The notes under the pieces were generated by a model. The model made no database searches. It worked only from the letters and a program-made list of their open reading frames with translations, and had not been told where the DNA came from. 64,000 nt of DNA, taken from assembly GCA_028823855.1 (NCBI GenBank), contig JAPPFL010000005.1:16426-80425 (forward strand), written 5' to 3'. Positions 43,688-52,379 of the stretch are shown one piece after another (position 1 is the stretch's first letter; each line of letters begins with the position of its first letter). Origin of the DNA: Albidovulum sp. (GTDB lineage: Bacteria; Pseudomonadota; Alphaproteobacteria; Rhodobacterales; Rhodobacteraceae). A program made the translations under genes and the position numbers.

Positions 43688-44622
43688 GCCGCTTCCATCA
43701 TTACCGGCCATGTATGCGTCATCGCGGGCCCGTCGAAATTTTCAACATCGCCTTCTTCCAGATATATTCGCCGCACCGCTTGCTCTTCAGTTGCGACGGC
43801 GATTTCCTGCTCCTCGCCCATTACCACAAGCGGCTTGATGGCCCACTTGTCCTTCGCGAATCCGATCGAATTACGATCCGCTATCAGATACGTAAATACG
43901 CCGTCTATCTCCTTGATCGAATCTCGCAGCGCTTCGGGCTTTTCCATGCCCTGGCGCATCCGATCGGATATCCAGACTGCGATTAATTCGCTGTCGTTAG
44001 CAGTCATAAATCTATAGCCTTGACGCTCCAGCTTGTCCCTCAACAGGTAATAGTTGGTAATCTGTCCGTTGTGGACGATTGCGACATCCGGGAAAGGCCG
44101 CGCCCAAAACGGATGGCTTGCCGTCGGGATGACCGAGGATTCCGTTGCCAGGCGAGCGTGGCCAAGGCCGTGCGTTCCGCCGTATTCCCGGACCCCGTGC
44201 TTGTCGGCAACATCGGCGGCAGTGCCAATATCTTTGATGATTTCCAGCGACTTGCCGACGGACTGGACTTCGAAGCGACTGGATATTTCATCGACGGCCT
44301 TGGTCCATCGCGGCAAATTCGGGATTTCGCTGACGACCATGCGAACCGAAACATGCCGGCTCTCGGCCTCATCGGCGACGGGGTCTTCCGCGAATTCGCA
44401 GCCTTGATCGTTGATAATTGATTTGAAGTCTTCCAAGTCGCTGTCGAGACGGCTTCGCTCGAATCCGACAGCGCGAACGATGTAGCCGCTTTCCAGCGGT
44501 TGCCCGTAAAGCGCAAATCCAGTCGAGTCCGCTCCGCGATGGACCTGCGCGTCCATAAGTTCAACCAAATCCCGACCGATCGGGCCCGGATCTTTCAGTA
44601 TTCGCCCGGCGATTCCGCACAT
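43684..44622 (-). CDS. glxB: Class II glutamine amidotransferase GlxB (MgsA-like)
   Basis: 312 aa beginning M-C-G-I-A-G, so Cys2 becomes the N-terminal nucleophile of an Ntn amidotransferase after Met removal. Further motifs are QVHRGADSTGFALYG, GLGHARLATESSVIPTASHP and VAIVHNGQITNYYLLRDKL. It releases ammonia (or an amine) from glutamine or a gamma-glutamyl amide for GlxCD. First gene of the glxBCD operon. A glutamine-synthetase relative that usually accompanies glxBCD is not adjacent; the nearest candidate is the BMC-operon enzyme at 24928. Confidence 0.88.
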   Translation of the reverse strand: MCGIAGRILKDPGPIGRDLVELMDAQVHRGADSTGFALYGQPLESGYIVRAVGFERSRLDSDLEDFKSIINDQGCEFAEDPVADEAESRHVSVRMVVSEIPNLPRWTKAVDEISSRFEVQSVGKSLEIIKDIGTAADVADKHGVREYGGTHGLGHARLATESSVIPTASHPFWARPFPDVAIVHNGQITNYYLLRDKLERQGYRFMTANDSELIAVWISDRMRQGMEKPEALRDSIKEIDGVFTYLIADRNSIGFAKDKWAIKPLVVMGEEQEIAVATEEQAVRRIYLEEGDVENFDGPAMTHTWPVMMEAA

Positions 44623-45460
44623 GTCTGTATTCCTTGCAATTCTCGACGGACGCTATTCAAATTGCATAGGATTGACAACCGGGAGTTGGAAGCGAGAAGT
44701 CGCTCGATACTGCGGTATCCTTAGCATTTCAGCCGCGAGCCTTGTGAGTTCGCAAAGTATACGTATCGTATCCGGGCTTGCGCTTGCCGCGTTTTCGCAC
44801 CGGCCCTTCACACCCCAACGGTAGCTGCGCATTCTCGACGAAAATAAATTCGGCGTCTACATGGCCTGAAACGCCATGCTGTCCTAGGCTCAGCCGGCGA
44901 GGGCTCAGTATGCTACTCCTCCGGTCAATGAAAAGGCTTCCGTCTCGATAGAGATGGTTTTCCAGCTGCCAAAGGCCTTCGGATCTGCTTCCGAAACTTG
45001 GCTCGGTAAGCGACTAGCCTTCGACCTTTCGGCCTCCCGCGAATTCAAAGGCGCGATCAGGATTGAACGGATCGTTGCCGCAAAGACTCCGTTCCCCGAT
45101 CCCTTTCTACAATGTAGATATTGAATTACGGCACTTGCGCTTGAATTCACCGAAACCGTCGGCACCTCTGTATTTGGACTTTAATGGGCGTCGGACAAGA
45201 GCGACAATGCGCAGCTCGGCTAAAGATTCCGGCGCATTTGAACGAAATTCCCGAAATAATTGGGCATCATTCCGATCGCGCTCGAACGCGCGGCAGTGCG
45301 CTTTGAACACCTTCCCGGCCTTGTGGTTTGGACCGGTCGGTTCCTGGCTCAACATTCCAATTCCAGACGGCGCCGATGATCGCAGTTCAATGGCATTCAT
45401 TCGGAATTCGCGCTCGCGCGCGGAGCGTCAACGAGTCGCAACTCATGCGAAACTCGATTT
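44623..45460. other. Gene-free stretch between glxB and the aldolase gene
   Basis: No recognised gene. Overlapping frames on both strands lack motifs. The part next to 44622 should hold the glx promoter. Confidence 0.4.
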
Positions 45461-46294
45461 TCAACCGCCAGGGCCGAAGGACCTGATAATCTCTCTTGCG
45501 GCAACCTCCACAGGTTTTTCCGTTTCGGAAAGAAGCTGGATCCTGTCAAACCTCTCCCTGTCGAGGTTGACGGCCGCGCGCAGGGAATTTCCGAACGCCA
45601 TCCGAAGCTCGGTTCCGATGTTGAATTTGGACACGGCTGTCGTTCGCGCCAACTTGCGTCGCGTTGACGCATCTATTCCCGATCCACCGTGGATGACCAG
45701 CGGAACGGATGTCGCCGATTCGATTGCGCGGACGGCATCGAAATCAATCTTGGCGGCCTTTCGCTGCTGGAGATGGACATTGCCAACCGAAACGGCCAGC
45801 GCGTCAACCTTCGTTTCCCGAGCGAATCGAGCGGCCTCCTCCGGATCTGTGCGAGCCGAATCTTCGCCGCCGTCGTAGCCTACGAAACCGATCTCCCCTT
45901 CGCACGAAACATCGTAGGCATGGGCCATTTCAGCGACAACCGCAGTTTGGTCGATGTTCTCCGATATGACGTTTCGGGAACCGTCGAACATCACGGACGT
46001 GAATCCGCACTCAATTGCTTCTCTGCATTCCTCTAACGAATTGCCATGGTCCAAATGGGCAACGACGGGAATACCGGCATTTTTTCCAAGAATCTTGAAC
46101 ATTTCGCCCAGCACGCTCAGGGGCGTGTGCTTTCGGCAAGCGGGCCCCGCCTGCAGAATAACCGGAAGTCCTTCCGCCTCCCCGGCCCTGACGAAAGCCC
46201 GCGCGTCCTCCCAGCCAAGCACTACCAGCCCGCCGACCGCGTAGCCGCCCTTCCGCGCCGGGTTCAAAACCTCCGAAAGCGAGGCGAGCGTCAT
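45461..46294 (-). CDS. Class II (zinc) aldolase, fructose-bisphosphate/IolJ-like
   Basis: 277 aa. Zinc-aldolase motifs: VVAHLDHGNSLEECREAIEC (histidine ligand and catalytic aspartate), FTSVMFDGS, CEGEIGFVGYDGGED, ALAVSVGNVH (histidine ligand), VPLVIHGGSGI (histidine ligand) and SKFNIGTELR. Next to iolB and iolC the likely reaction is cleavage of 6-phospho-5-dehydro-2-deoxy-D-gluconate to dihydroxyacetone phosphate and malonate semialdehyde (the IolJ step). Ketose-bisphosphate aldolase activity is an alternative. It overlaps iolB (ATGA). Confidence 0.87.
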   Translation of the reverse strand: MTLASLSEVLNPARKGGYAVGGLVVLGWEDARAFVRAGEAEGLPVILQAGPACRKHTPLSVLGEMFKILGKNAGIPVVAHLDHGNSLEECREAIECGFTSVMFDGSRNVISENIDQTAVVAEMAHAYDVSCEGEIGFVGYDGGEDSARTDPEEAARFARETKVDALAVSVGNVHLQQRKAAKIDFDAVRAIESATSVPLVIHGGSGIDASTRRKLARTTAVSKFNIGTELRMAFGNSLRAAVNLDRERFDRIQLLSETEKPVEVAAREIIRSFGPGG

Positions 46295-47130
46295 TTGAAC
46301 TTGGCGACCATGTCCAGGATTCCGGGAATCGTGTGTATCTGCTCTGCGTGCGTCGGCTGAAAGTACTGAATGAGACTGCGCTGGCTCAGCCCTCCTAGTA
46401 TCGTAAAGTAGTACATTTCGTATCCGGGCAGCGCGACGCAGGGATGGTAGCCCTTGGCGATGCAGACCGTTGAGCCGTCGACGATGTGGAACGCTTCGCC
46501 GGGCAAATTCTCCTTCTGGAGCATCTGCATGCCGGATCCGTAGCTCGGCCGGAACCTGAAGTTGTAGGTTTCGTCGTGGCGCGTTTCCGCGGGCGGGCGG
46601 TCCGTGTCGTGCTTGTGCGAGGGAAAACCCGACCAGCCGCCCTGTCCGACCGTGAACAGTTCCGAAACCAGAAGCCTTCCTACCATACCGTGCTGCTTCT
46701 GGCCCAGGATGTGCTTGATCTTGCGGTGAGTCTTCGTTTCGTCGGATCCGTACTGAACGAGGTCGATTTCTTCGGGACGCACGGCGAACGGCTCCAGCGT
46801 CTTGTCGTAGCGAGCCCCGGCCACGAAAACCTCGGCTTTATCGGACATGCACCGGAACGCCGCCGGAACGCCGCTCGGAACGTACACGCCTTCCGGTTCG
46901 CCGTCCCATACGTCCATGCCGCGATTGCCGACCGAATTAAAGGATTCACCGCAAGTCCGAACGTCCACGGTACCGGTTGCGGGGACGATGCATGTTTCGT
47001 AGCCGGTGATCGAGTATTCGAATTGCTCTCCTTTGCCCAGCTTGACGATGTTGAAATAGTTTAGAGGCACGACCGGGTCATCGGAATCGACCAGTGGAAT
47101 GTTTCGATTGTCGTAGGGCGCAATGTGCAT
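46291..47130 (-). CDS. iolB: 5-deoxy-glucuronate isomerase IolB
   Basis: 279 aa, full length for IolB, a bicupin enzyme converting 5-deoxy-glucuronate to 5-dehydro-2-deoxygluconate in myo-inositol breakdown. Conserved stretches: NYFNIVKLGKGEQFEYSITG, YVPSGVPAAFRC, WSGFPSHKHDTD with RHDETYNFRF (metal ligands) and the C-terminal AKGYHPCVALPGYEMYYFTI. It lies between iolC (6 nt away) and the aldolase gene. Confidence 0.92.
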   Translation of the reverse strand: MHIAPYDNRNIPLVDSDDPVVPLNYFNIVKLGKGEQFEYSITGYETCIVPATGTVDVRTCGESFNSVGNRGMDVWDGEPEGVYVPSGVPAAFRCMSDKAEVFVAGARYDKTLEPFAVRPEEIDLVQYGSDETKTHRKIKHILGQKQHGMVGRLLVSELFTVGQGGWSGFPSHKHDTDRPPAETRHDETYNFRFRPSYGSGMQMLQKENLPGEAFHIVDGSTVCIAKGYHPCVALPGYEMYYFTILGGLSQRSLIQYFQPTHAEQIHTIPGILDMVAKFK

Positions 47131-47136
47131 CGTTCG

Positions 47137-48132
47137 CTAGTCCTCGTCCAATTGCGTCGTCGGGCCGGGATGCTTGGCCAGAAACTCGTCTAGTTCCCTC
47201 GCCGTCGGCATGGCTTGCGAGCAACCCACTCGGTTCACCACGATGGCCGCGCTGGCTGAACCCCTCAGAACGCATTCCTTCAGCGGCCGGCCGTCGGCGA
47301 GCGCCGAGATGAAGCCGCCCATGAAACCGTCTCCCGCGCCAATCGGATTGATGACGTTCACCTCGTAGACGCCCGTTCGCATTTCCTTCTCCTGCGAAAA
47401 GGTAATGGCTCCTCGATGCCCCATCTTGTAGACCGAGATTCGGTTCGGCGCTTTGGCGAGTTCTCGAGCCTTTTCGAGACCCTTGCCGTTTTCCCCGGCC
47501 ATGAAATCGAACTCCACGTCATTGCCGATGATGACGTCGCACATTTCGCCCGCCCTCGAGAGCGTTTCGGCGGCGACTTCCGGCGAGGTCCACGAGTACG
47601 GGCGATAGTCGATATCGAAGACCAGGGCGAGCCCGGATTGCCTCGCGATATCGAGAGAGAGGAACGCGGCGCCGCGCGACGGCTCTGCGGCAAACACCGT
47701 CCCGGTCGTGATCAAAGCTCCGAACGACGCGTAGTCGACTTCCGCGACATCGTCCCTATTCATTCGAAAATCCGCTGCGCCGTTGCGGTACAAAACGCAC
47801 TGGTGGCCTTCCGGCTTGCTGTCGGCAACGGCCAGCGAGTTGCTGGCGCCGCCAGAAACGGATCTGACGTGCGTGCAGTCCACCCCGTATCGGGCCAATT
47901 CGTTCAAACAGAACCTGCCGATCGCGTCATCGCTTACGGAGGTGATCAGCGAACACGCCCCGCCGTGCTTTACTATGGCGACCGCAATGTTCGCCGATGA
48001 ACCGCCCAGGCATGCGGTGAATCTGGAAGCCGACTCTAGACTCACTCCTGGCGGGTCGGCATAGAAATCCATTCCGGCGCGCCCCAATACGGCAAACCTG
48101 TTTCGCTTGATGCTTTCCAGCGCGTTGAACAT
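47137..48132 (-). CDS. iolC: 5-dehydro-2-deoxygluconokinase IolC
   Basis: 331 aa of the PfkB/ribokinase family. Start FAVLGRAGMDFYADPPGVSL is IolC-like; the substrate region is CLGGSSANIAVAIVKHGGAC, and the anion hole with catalytic aspartate is INPIGAGDGFMGGFISAL. It phosphorylates the IolB product, and the aldolase two genes down would cleave it. iolG, iolE, iolD and iolA are not in the window. Confidence 0.9.
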   Translation of the reverse strand: MFNALESIKRNRFAVLGRAGMDFYADPPGVSLESASRFTACLGGSSANIAVAIVKHGGACSLITSVSDDAIGRFCLNELARYGVDCTHVRSVSGGASNSLAVADSKPEGHQCVLYRNGAADFRMNRDDVAEVDYASFGALITTGTVFAAEPSRGAAFLSLDIARQSGLALVFDIDYRPYSWTSPEVAAETLSRAGEMCDVIIGNDVEFDFMAGENGKGLEKARELAKAPNRISVYKMGHRGAITFSQEKEMRTGVYEVNVINPIGAGDGFMGGFISALADGRPLKECVLRGSASAAIVVNRVGCSQAMPTARELDEFLAKHPGPTTQLDED

Positions 48133-48358
48133 CGGGCTCGCTCACCATTTCGTACGCATCGTTCAAGGCGGAAGGATGTATTGAATGTCTTCGCCGCTGT
48201 CAAACCGGTGCGTCGGCCGGCATAGGGTCAGGCGGTAGATCTCCGATTGTCAGCAAGGGCGCAATAGCGGCCGGCGATTCATTGCGCTGGGCCCAGGCGA
48301 CAGCCAATCGACCCGCGCGCGTTGAAACTTGCCGATCGTTCGCTATTCGCTTTGATTT

Positions 48359-49516
48359 TCAGAAAAACATCTCCTTGAATGGCAGCATGGCGGCTCCTAC
48401 GGAGGAAGCGTCTTCCTTTAGTTCCGATACCAGCAGTCTGGGAGATTTCATCAATCTTCCATGGCGCGGGAATCGGACGAATTCGGTCCGCGAAACCAGC
48501 CGCTTCGCCAGCTCCTTCGGAATTTGCCCGCCATATACGATAGCTTGCGGGTCGATGACCGCGTAGACCGCGTTGACGACTCGGTTCAGGGCGGGAGTGA
48601 CCTGCTCGATCCACTCGTCAATTCCGGGCCAGGACGGATCGTAGGTTCTTCGAATATCGTCGACCGACATCACTTCAATGCCGTTTTCGCGGAGATTTTT
48701 CATGAGAAATTCGAGAGCCGGGCGCTTGTCCGACTCGCTTTCGGCGAACATCGCGCTCAGTTCGCCTGCATTTCCGTGGCCGCCGCGCAAGAGCTCCCCG
48801 TCGGCGATAATGGCGCCGCCGAATCCGAAATCGAAGGACAAATAGACGAAATCGGGGATATATTTGCCCAAGCCCAGCATCGATTCGCAAACGGCGGCGG
48901 CGTTGGCGAAATTTCCGGTCCAGGTAGGTCGCCCGACAAGTTCCGACACCAGCGGTCCCAGCTCGATCAACGACCATTCGTGCAGCGGAAGAGGCGTGTT
49001 GTAGATTGTCCCCTCCTGCAGAAACCCCGTAATCGAAAAGCCCGCGCCGAACATTGTTTCCGGCTCCAGATTCCGGGACTTTATTCCGCCCTCGATCACG
49101 GTCTTGGCGTGCTCGAGCACCTGCCGCATCGGTCGATTGACAATTCTCGTCAGCTCGGTCAGCAGAACGTTTCCCGCAAAATCAAGGAGGCATACGCCGG
49201 CCATGTCGGTGTTCACCGAGATCCCGGCGGAGAACGAGTAGCGGGCATTCAGCATAATTGTCGGACTCGGCTGGCCCCGCCCGGTGCCCGGCCTGGGAGC
49301 GCCCAGTTTCAGCATTCCCCGCGTCGCAAGCGACTCGGTCAAGCGATAGACGGACTGCTGGGTCAGATCCACTCGCTCCGTGAGCTCTGCGCGTGAAATA
49401 CCCGGATTAAGGCGAACGATCCTTAGCAGCTCGCGCTCGTTTCGCGAAACGATGTCCGTCGATTTGGCGCCGCGTCTAAATCGCGTTGGTACCGACTGTC
49501 TTGGATCGTAGGACAC
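48359..49516 (-). CDS. ROK-family transcriptional regulator, probable inositol-locus regulator
   Basis: 385 aa starting at GTG behind AGGGGG. Residues ~25-80 are a winged helix-turn-helix (NERELLRIVRLNPGISRAEL, then TERVDLTQQSVYRLTESLAT). The rest is a ROK sugar-kinase-like fold with GGHGNAGELSAMFAE. The zinc cysteine motif (CxCGxxGC) and the ATP/catalytic features are missing, so it is a pure sensor/regulator. It lies between the iol genes and the divergent ugp-type operon, so either or both may be its target; a palindrome at 50060-50074 is a candidate site. Confidence 0.87.
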   Translation of the reverse strand: MSYDPRQSVPTRFRRGAKSTDIVSRNERELLRIVRLNPGISRAELTERVDLTQQSVYRLTESLATRGMLKLGAPRPGTGRGQPSPTIMLNARYSFSAGISVNTDMAGVCLLDFAGNVLLTELTRIVNRPMRQVLEHAKTVIEGGIKSRNLEPETMFGAGFSITGFLQEGTIYNTPLPLHEWSLIELGPLVSELVGRPTWTGNFANAAAVCESMLGLGKYIPDFVYLSFDFGFGGAIIADGELLRGGHGNAGELSAMFAESESDKRPALEFLMKNLRENGIEVMSVDDIRRTYDPSWPGIDEWIEQVTPALNRVVNAVYAVIDPQAIVYGGQIPKELAKRLVSRTEFVRFPRHGRLMKSPRLLVSELKEDASSVGAAMLPFKEMFF

Positions 49517-50038
49517 TTCGCCCCCTAATTACATTCAAAGTGTTTTAAATACGCTCCTTCTCTACAAAGCAGCGCGCAGCCTCCAAATTGCGAGAGCTTC
49601 GGCTCTGGCTCGCAAGGCGCGGTACGCCAGCCCGGAGGCGGCGGCGATTTCGTCGCCGGTATCCGGCATTCGCCGCGTCTTCGGGCCGCCGCCAACCGGC
49701 GAAGGGACTAACGATGCCATATCCGCGATATGAAGAAAAGCGCAATGTCGAACTGGCGCGCCGCAAAGCGGTTCCTCCGCCAATTCTCCCTATCTATTCG
49801 AAATTTCGTACGAATTTTCTTCCCGGGAAGCAAAAGCCGCAAGCGGGATGCCCATGCGCGCCCGGCCGCCGGTCTAACGCTCTCCGGCCCAGTGCAACGG
49901 ATGCCGCGATATCCAGGACTCGCAGATTCCGAAGGCCTGCCGGCGCGTTTTGAAACGAATGCGAATGCAAATTGGGAGAGCTTCGATTCTTTAAGTTTCG
50001 AGCTATTCGGCGACGCCGGAATTCCTTGAGCGGAATTG
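49517..50038. other. Divergent intergenic region, no gene
   Basis: About 0.5 kb between the ROK gene and the ugp-type promoter. No supported gene; frames on both strands are short and motif-free. Confidence 0.45.
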
Positions 50039-50074
50039 TTGACATCCGAGCGATTTTATTACACTATTGGTGTA
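50039..50074 (+). promoter_or_regulatory. Promoter with operator-like palindrome before ugp-type operon
   Basis: A perfect -35, TTGACA, lies at 50039-50044, with a weak -10 (CACTAT at 50062-50067, 17-nt spacing). The inverted repeat TACAC-tattg-GTGTA (50060-50074) covers the -10. A repressor bound there, perhaps the adjacent ROK protein, would block the promoter. The binding-protein ATG is 57 bases further. Confidence 0.55.
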
Positions 50075-50130
50075 TTAAAGCGCGGGAGGCCGAATCGGGC
50101 CCCGTGCTAGCTTCAATCAAGGGGGAAATC

Positions 50131-51438
50131 ATGACATCTACTAGACTTGCACCTGCGGCCGCTATCGCGCTCGCCGCGACGGCAATCCCCGCTCCCGCCG
50201 CCGATATCGAATTTTGGTACGGAAACACCGGCAGGATCGAGACCGCGATTCAAGCCGCTTGCACGGCATTCAACGAGTCGCAAAGCGAGCACCAGGTTGC
50301 CTGCGTGGGTCAGGGCGGGTACGAGGCGGGTATGCAGAAGGCGATTGCGGCGTTCCGGTCGCGGCAGCATCCCGTCCTGATTCAGTTTTTCGATGCGGGG
50401 ACTCTGGATCTGATGCTTTCCGACGCCGTCGTTCCCGTGCAGGAGGCCATGCCCGACGTGGACTGGGGAGACTACATCAACGGAGCCCGGTCCTACTACG
50501 AAACTTCAACCGGGGATCTCTTTTCGCAGCCGTACAACGGCTCGACGCTGGTATTCTACGTGCGAACCGACGAGCTGGCGAAAATTGGCGCAACTGAAAT
50601 TCCGCAGACTTGGGAGGCGATGATCGAAACGGCGCGGCTTCTCAAGGATGCGGGCCACGATTGTCCATTTGTATCGGATGCCCATCCCTGGCGCGTGCTG
50701 GAGCAGTTCTCCGCGCGCCACGGCGTCGCGATTGCCAGCAACAGCAACGGCTACGGCGGCCTTGACGCCGAATACACGTTCAACGGAGGACTTGTCGCAG
50801 AGCACCTCAACAATCTCGCGGCATGGCGCGAAGAGGGCCTGGTTCTGCTTGATCAGGACACTGCGGCAGGCAAGTACAACCGGGCTTTCAACGCCGGCGA
50901 ATGCGCAATGATGGAGGCCTCGACCGGATCCTATGCTGCCGCTTACACGGCCCACGGCGAAAACGTGGCAATTGCCATGGCCCCGATGTACGAGGGCGTC
51001 GAGCGGCGCAACACGTTGATCGGAGGCGGATCGATCTGGATCATGAAGGGTCACGACGACGAAGATGTCGATGCGGCTCGCGCCTTCCTGAACTTTCTCC
51101 GTAGGGAAGACACGCAGATCGAGTTCACTCGAGCCACGGGCTACATGCCCGTTACGAAGTCCGCGCTTACCCAGCTTGAGAATTCAGGAGAGATGGGCGA
51201 TCTGGTTTTCGCAACGGTCGAGTTGGGCGTAAGCTCGCTCAACCAGCCTGGCAATGCGGATAGCAAGGGCATCCGACTGGGCTTCTACGTGCAGTTCCGC
51301 GATATATTCAAGGAAGAGACCCAGAAAGCCTTCAACGGGGATCAAACCATGCAGGCGGCGCTGGACAATGCCAAGAGGAGAGGCGACGAACTGCTGCGCC
51401 GCTTCGAGCAAACATATCAGGGCGCGACCCTGCCCTGA
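50131..51438 (+). CDS. UgpB-type ABC transporter binding protein
   Basis: 435 aa. The ATG at 50131 follows GGGGGAAA and yields a Sec signal peptide (TSTRLAPAAAIALAATAIPA, cleaved near APAA-DIE). The mature start IEFWYGNTGRIETAIQAACT matches sn-glycerol-3-phosphate-binding UgpB, as do GTLDLMLSDAVVPVQEAM and FSQPYNGSTLVFYVRTDELA. It belongs to extracellular solute-binding family 1. Followed by two permeases, an ATPase and a glycerophosphodiesterase, it likely binds glycerol-3-phosphate or a glycerophosphodiester. Confidence 0.88.
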   Translation: MTSTRLAPAAAIALAATAIPAPAADIEFWYGNTGRIETAIQAACTAFNESQSEHQVACVGQGGYEAGMQKAIAAFRSRQHPVLIQFFDAGTLDLMLSDAVVPVQEAMPDVDWGDYINGARSYYETSTGDLFSQPYNGSTLVFYVRTDELAKIGATEIPQTWEAMIETARLLKDAGHDCPFVSDAHPWRVLEQFSARHGVAIASNSNGYGGLDAEYTFNGGLVAEHLNNLAAWREEGLVLLDQDTAAGKYNRAFNAGECAMMEASTGSYAAAYTAHGENVAIAMAPMYEGVERRNTLIGGGSIWIMKGHDDEDVDAARAFLNFLRREDTQIEFTRATGYMPVTKSALTQLENSGEMGDLVFATVELGVSSLNQPGNADSKGIRLGFYVQFRDIFKEETQKAFNGDQTMQAALDNAKRRGDELLRRFEQTYQGATLP

Positions 51439-51449
51439 CGCGCCTTAAC

Positions 51450-51480
51450 GGAGCCGGCGGGGTTTGACCCAGCCGGCTCC
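51450..51480 (+). promoter_or_regulatory. Intercistronic hairpin after UgpB-type gene
   Basis: Perfect 9-bp arms GGAGCCGGC (51450-51458) and GCCGGCTCC (51472-51480), with an inner GGG/CCC pairing (51460-51462 with 51468-51470). No T-run. It separates the binding-protein gene from the permease gene. Confidence 0.7.
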
Positions 51481-51497
51481 CTGCCGGGAGAACCGCC

Positions 51498-52379
51498 ATC
51501 GGTACTGGCTTTTTCAAGAACAGGTGGGTCTTTGCGGGATTGGTTCTGCCCATGCTCGCGCTCATTCTCATGTTCTTCTACATTCCGGTGTTTCTGGCAT
51601 TCTTCTGGTCGTTCTTTCTCGAGCGCCCGTTCGGAGGCGGCTCGGAATTTGTCGGATTGCAGAACTTCCGGCGCGTTCTATCCGACCAGGAATTCTGGAG
51701 AGCTATGTGGCGGACGCTTCTGTTCATGGTTCTCGCTCCCGGCACGGCTATCGGCGTCTCTCTGGTTCTGGCGCTGGCGGCGGACCGCGGGATTCGGCTG
51801 TCCCACCCGGCGCGGAATATCATAATCTGGCCGAAGGCCATTGCCGGAGCCTCGATCGGACTGGTTTTCGTTTTCATATTCAACCCGCACTTGGGCCTCT
51901 TTGCGCCTTTGAACGACCTATTTCCCGGATTGTGGAACCCGAGAATCGACGGCACGGACGCATATCTGATGCTGCTAGTCGCCCAGGTCTGGAACGGCAT
52001 TCCGTTCAACTTCATCATTTTGCTGTCCGGCCTTCAGTCCATACCGGACTCGCTTGCGAAGGCCGCGGCGATGGACGGCGCCGGTCCGTGGCGGAGGATA
52101 ATCGACATCCAGATTCCCCTTCTGACGCCGCAACTGTTTCTTACGTTCGTACTGGAGTTCGTCGGCAGCGTGGTCGAGGCTTTCGGACTTATAGACACCA
52201 TGACCGAAGGCGGGCCGGGAGGGGCCACGACCTTGCTCGTGTACAAGATCTACGTCGACGGCTTCAAAGCTTACGACCTGTCGGGCGCGGCAACGCAAAC
52301 CGCGCTCCTAATGACGGCCGTCGCCATCATGGTGGCTCTCCAGTTCCGCCTGGAAAAGCGCGTCAAGTATGAAAGATAG
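51498..52379 (+). CDS. UgpA-type ABC transporter permease
   Basis: About 293 aa. The first membrane segment needs residues upstream of the first conventional start (TTG at 51540): GFFKNRWVFAGLVLPMLALI is continuous back to an ATC at 51498-51500, which has GGGAG eight bases ahead and no ATG, GTG or TTG between it and an upstream stop. I therefore place the start at this ATC, possibly a rare start or a mutated ATG. Later motifs: NIIIWPKAIAGASIGLVFVF, AAAMDGAGPWRRIIDIQIPL (EAA loop contacting the ATPase) and LIDTMTEGGPGGATTLLVYK. It overlaps the second permease by 11 nt. Confidence 0.82.
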   Translation: MGTGFFKNRWVFAGLVLPMLALILMFFYIPVFLAFFWSFFLERPFGGGSEFVGLQNFRRVLSDQEFWRAMWRTLLFMVLAPGTAIGVSLVLALAADRGIRLSHPARNIIIWPKAIAGASIGLVFVFIFNPHLGLFAPLNDLFPGLWNPRIDGTDAYLMLLVAQVWNGIPFNFIILLSGLQSIPDSLAKAAAMDGAGPWRRIIDIQIPLLTPQLFLTFVLEFVGSVVEAFGLIDTMTEGGPGGATTLLVYKIYVDGFKAYDLSGAATQTALLMTAVAIMVALQFRLEKRVKYER

